A stretch of DNA of 17,703 bases from NCBI GenBank assembly GCA_012513235.1, contig JAAZCO010000275.1, positions 1 to 17,703 on the forward strand, in the 5' to 3' direction. Position 1 is the stretch's first letter. Every line of letters starts with the position of its first letter. This document shows positions 15,809-17,703 of this stretch, piece after piece. Origin of the DNA: Gammaproteobacteria bacterium (GTDB lineage Bacteria > Pseudomonadota > Gammaproteobacteria > Pseudomonadales > Pseudomonadaceae). A model generated the notes under the pieces. That model did no database searches and was not told where the DNA came from. It was given only the letters and a program-made list of their open reading frames with translations. Position numbers and translations under genes: made by a program.

Positions 15809-16669
15809 ATGAGAATCTGGGCCGTAGCTAACCAAAAAGGTGGCGTGGGCAAAACCACAACAACATTAGCCTTGGCTGGCTTGCTGGCTGATGCTGGTCG
15901 CCGTGTGCTGGTTGTGGATTTAGATCCGCATGGCTCCATGACCAGTTATTTTGGTTACGATCCCGATAGTATGGAGCACAGCTGTTATGACCTATTTCAG
16001 CATGCTGGGGTGATTCCTGCTTATTTGCCGCAACAGCTATTGTGCGATACCAGTCACGACAATCTTAAATTATTACCCTCAAGTACCGCTTTGGCAGTCT
16101 TGGAGCGCCAGTCGCCGGGTAAAGATGGTTTAGGTTTAGTCATGACACGGACTTTAGCAGTGCTAGAAGATGAGTTTGATTTTGTGTTAATCGACAGTCC
16201 ACCATTGCTAGGTGTGTTGATGGTTAACGCTTTAGCAGCCAGTGAGCATCTGTTGATTCCCGTACAAACTGAGTTTCTGGCGCTGAAAGGTTTGGAGCGC
16301 ATGCTCAATACGCTAAAAATGATTAACCGCTCACGCAAACAAGCACTGCCTTACACTATTGTGGCGACTTTATTTGACCGTCGTACCCAAGCCTCGATGG
16401 TGGCGTTGCGCATGTTGAAAAAGCAATATCCAGATACCTTATGGCAAGCCTATATCCCCGTAGATACGCGTTTACGTGATGCCAGTCGGGCAGGCTTAGT
16501 GCCGTCTCGTTTTGATAAAAGCAGTCGTGCGGTTTTAGCCTATCGAGCCCTGCTTAAGCATGTGCTCGGTGTGTATTTGCAGGCCAAGCAAGCTCGCCAG
16601 GCTGAGATTGATGCGCGTACGCCAGTTGTGTCAGCCCAAGTGATCCCGTTGAAAAAAACTGGTGGTTAA
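15809..16669 (+). CDS. parC: ParA-family ATPase for polar chemosensory arrays (ParC type, PA1462-like)
   Basis: This ParA/MinD-type ATPase most likely positions chemosensory arrays at the cell pole, as ParC does in Vibrio; it is not the plasmid or chromosome ParA and not topoisomerase ParC. Of 286 residues, the deviant Walker A motif is KGGVGKTT at 10-17, the Walker A' segment is VVDLDPHGSMTSYFG at 35-49, and Walker B is FVLIDSPPLLG at 125-135. The conserved block IPVQTEFLALKGLERML follows. ATG 15809 is chosen: GGGG lies six bases upstream and MRIWAVANQKGG matches Pseudomonas homologues; a TTG at 15797 overlaps that ribosome site. Its place before a CheW-domain protein and cheW supports the array role. 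The ATPase family is certain; the specific role is by synteny and similarity. Confidence 0.9.
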   Translation: MRIWAVANQKGGVGKTTTTLALAGLLADAGRRVLVVDLDPHGSMTSYFGYDPDSMEHSCYDLFQHAGVIPAYLPQQLLCDTSHDNLKLLPSSTALAVLERQSPGKDGLGLVMTRTLAVLEDEFDFVLIDSPPLLGVLMVNALAASEHLLIPVQTEFLALKGLERMLNTLKMINRSRKQALPYTIVATLFDRRTQASMVALRMLKKQYPDTLWQAYIPVDTRLRDASRAGLVPSRFDKSSRAVLAYRALLKHVLGVYLQAKQARQAEIDARTPVVSAQVIPLKKTGG

Positions 16670-16717
16670 AATAGTGCGTGATCGGCATCAACTGTGTGAG
16701 TTCATAGGGAATAGAGT

Positions 16718-17509
16718 ATGAGTAAATATACCCAGCAGGCTGCTTTACAAGGCTATTTAGATGCTTTGCTCAATGATGTTGAGCCTGAAGAGCTACGCCC
16801 TGAGCCTGAACTCAAGCCTGTTGCTGAATTGGCTGCGGTCAAGCATTTAGTGCTGCTAGATAAGCCTAAGTTGCCTTTGATTGTGCCGCCTGTAGCGGTG
16901 CATCAGCCTTTAATCAGTGAAGAATACATCCGTCAGTTGCCCACCTCAGTGCGGATTGTGGATATTGCGCCAGAGGCTCTTGAGCCTGAGCCTGAGCCTG
17001 AGCCTGAAGCAGATGCCGTTGCGCCGCAAGCTGAGTTGGGGCAGGTCAGTTGGGCGGACAGTGCCTTTGAATGCTTACTGTTTGATGTGGCAGGTTTGAC
17101 CTTAGCGGTGCCTTTAACGGCCTTGGGTACGATTTATCCTTTGGCACAGCAACAACTCACACCTTTATTCGGTCAGCCGGATTGGTTTATTGGTATATTA
17201 CCGACCGCGCAAGGGCAGTTGAAAGTATTAGAAACCGCGCGCTGGGTGATGCCCGAGCGCTATACTGACGGCATGCGTGACGATTTAAAATATGTCATTT
17301 CCATCAATGGTTATGATTGGGGTTTAGCGGTGAATCAGGTACGTCATGCTGTTCGGGTTGAACCTGAGCAAGTTAAGTGGCGTACACAGCGTGGTAAGCG
17401 TGCTTGGCTGGCAGGCACTGTGATTGAACATATGTGTGCGTTATTGGATGTAGAAGTGTTGGCGCAGTTAATCACGGGTAAAGATATACCCAGTGGCATT
17501 GATCAATAG
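16718..17509 (+). CDS. parP: CheW-domain array-localisation protein (ParP type, PA1463-like)
   Basis: ParP links CheA/receptor arrays to the polar ATPase ParC. The 263-residue protein has a short conserved N-terminus (LQGYLDALLNDV at 10-21), a Pro/Glu-rich, probably disordered arm (about 22-110, with EPEPEPEPE at 89-97), and a C-terminal CheW-like domain (about 113-255; FECLLFDVAGLTLAVPLTAL, WFIGILPTAQGQLKVLETARWV, YDWGLAVNQV). In Vibrio the N-terminal part binds ParC and the CheW-like AIF domain binds CheA and receptors; the same split is inferred here. The ATG follows AGGGA by seven bases. It lies 48 bp after parC and 57 bp before cheW. The symbol is by analogy; many databases call it a CheW domain protein. 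Confidence 0.85.
   Translation: MSKYTQQAALQGYLDALLNDVEPEELRPEPELKPVAELAAVKHLVLLDKPKLPLIVPPVAVHQPLISEEYIRQLPTSVRIVDIAPEALEPEPEPEPEADAVAPQAELGQVSWADSAFECLLFDVAGLTLAVPLTALGTIYPLAQQQLTPLFGQPDWFIGILPTAQGQLKVLETARWVMPERYTDGMRDDLKYVISINGYDWGLAVNQVRHAVRVEPEQVKWRTQRGKRAWLAGTVIEHMCALLDVEVLAQLITGKDIPSGIDQ
16982..17005 (+). repeat. GAGCCT tandem hexamer repeat in parP
   Basis: Four perfect copies of GAGCCT run from 16982 to 17005 and encode alternating Glu-Pro. Shorter GAGCCTGA matches occur earlier in the same gene (about 16780-16810). Gain or loss of copies would keep the frame and only change arm length. Confidence 0.9.
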
Positions 17510-17566
17510 CGACTGATAAATTGTGGTTATAGTATGGGCCGCAGTGCTCAAATAAGGGGAATAACA

Positions 17567-17703
17567 ATGCAGAACTCATCAGTTCATAGTGCCGATGATC
17601 CTATTTTACAGTGGGTGACCTTTCGTTTAGATAACGAAACCTATGGTATCAATGTGATGCAGGTTCAGGAGGTGTTGCGTTATACGGAAATTGCCCCTGT
17701 GCC
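17567..17703 (+). CDS. cheW: Chemotaxis coupling protein CheW, 5' part (cut by window end)
   Basis: CheW bridges chemoreceptors and CheA in the signalling array. The first 45 residues are visible: a short N-terminus MQNSSVHSADDPILQW, then the start of the CheW beta-barrel, VTFRLDNETYGINVMQVQEVLRY and TEIAPVP, nearly the same as Pseudomonas CheW. The ATG follows AAGGGGA by six bases. The open frame runs off the window. It is the last gene of the parC-parP-cheW group seen here, and is the canonical single-domain CheW, in contrast to the adjacent ParP-type CheW-domain protein. Confidence 0.93.
   Translation, partial: MQNSSVHSADDPILQWVTFRLDNETYGINVMQVQEVLRYTEIAPV

Noticed and set aside
16917..17099. 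Plus-strand frame with a run of Ser-Leu in another frame of parP
   Set aside because: The Ser-Leu run is the GAGCCT hexamer repeat read out of frame; parP in its own frame has a ribosome site and a CheW-like domain.
17499..17533. Possible promoter before cheW (TTGATC ... TATAGT)
   Set aside because: The spacing of 23 bases is far from the 16-18 needed, and cheW has a good ribosome site consistent with co-transcription from upstream.
1..17703. Mobile element, CRISPR array, tRNA or defence system
   Set aside because: No transposase, integrase, terminal inverted repeats, regularly spaced repeats or cloverleaf was found; genes are collinear, on one strand and of one style throughout.

Overview
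The window is a stretch of chromosome from a motile gammaproteobacterium, most likely from or near the Pseudomonadaceae. The order flhA-flhF-fleN-fliA-cheY-cheZ-cheA-cheB-motC-motD-parC-parP-cheW is the one I know from Pseudomonas, and the proteins read as close relatives of the Pseudomonas forms. Base composition looks moderate by eye rather than GC-rich, so a lower-GC lineage of the family is plausible; the genus cannot be fixed from the sequence alone. All genes are on the plus strand. I see no tRNA, rRNA, insertion sequence, CRISPR array or prophage gene.

Region 1 (1-4300) is ion transport and energy. It holds the 3' part of an MgtE-type Mg2+ channel gene, then oadG-oadA-oadB, which encode a complete membrane-bound oxaloacetate decarboxylase Na+ pump. 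The Na+ pump genes end at a strong stem-loop terminator (4260-4291).

Region 2 (4301-9439) starts with a good sigma-54-type promoter (4321-4336), followed by a possible FleQ half-site in the leader. It continues with the tightly packed genes flhA (export gate), flhF (polar SRP-type GTPase), fleN (MinD-like flagellar number regulator) and fliA (sigma-28). Region 3 (9440-15676) is the chemotaxis and motor block: cheY, cheZ, cheA, cheB, motC and motD, with short gaps and one stop/start overlap. Region 4 (15677-17703) holds a ParA-like ATPase (ParC type), a CheW-domain protein with a Pro/Glu-rich N-terminal arm (ParP type), and the 5' end of cheW. Together these would place chemosensory arrays at the cell pole and couple receptors to CheA.

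The logic is a polar-flagellum programme: export gate, pole and number control, the late sigma factor, the signalling chain CheW/CheA to CheY/CheZ/CheB, the MotCD stator, and polar array placement. I did not find a clearly undescribed system. The points most worth a second look are: CheA has no recognisable P2 domain but carries three near-identical 15-residue acidic/leucine motifs between P1 and the dimerisation domain; OadA has Gln where the first His of the usual HxH metal site is expected; a Na+ pump operon directly abuts a flagellar operon whose stator looks H+-type; and ParP contains an in-frame GAGCCT tandem repeat.
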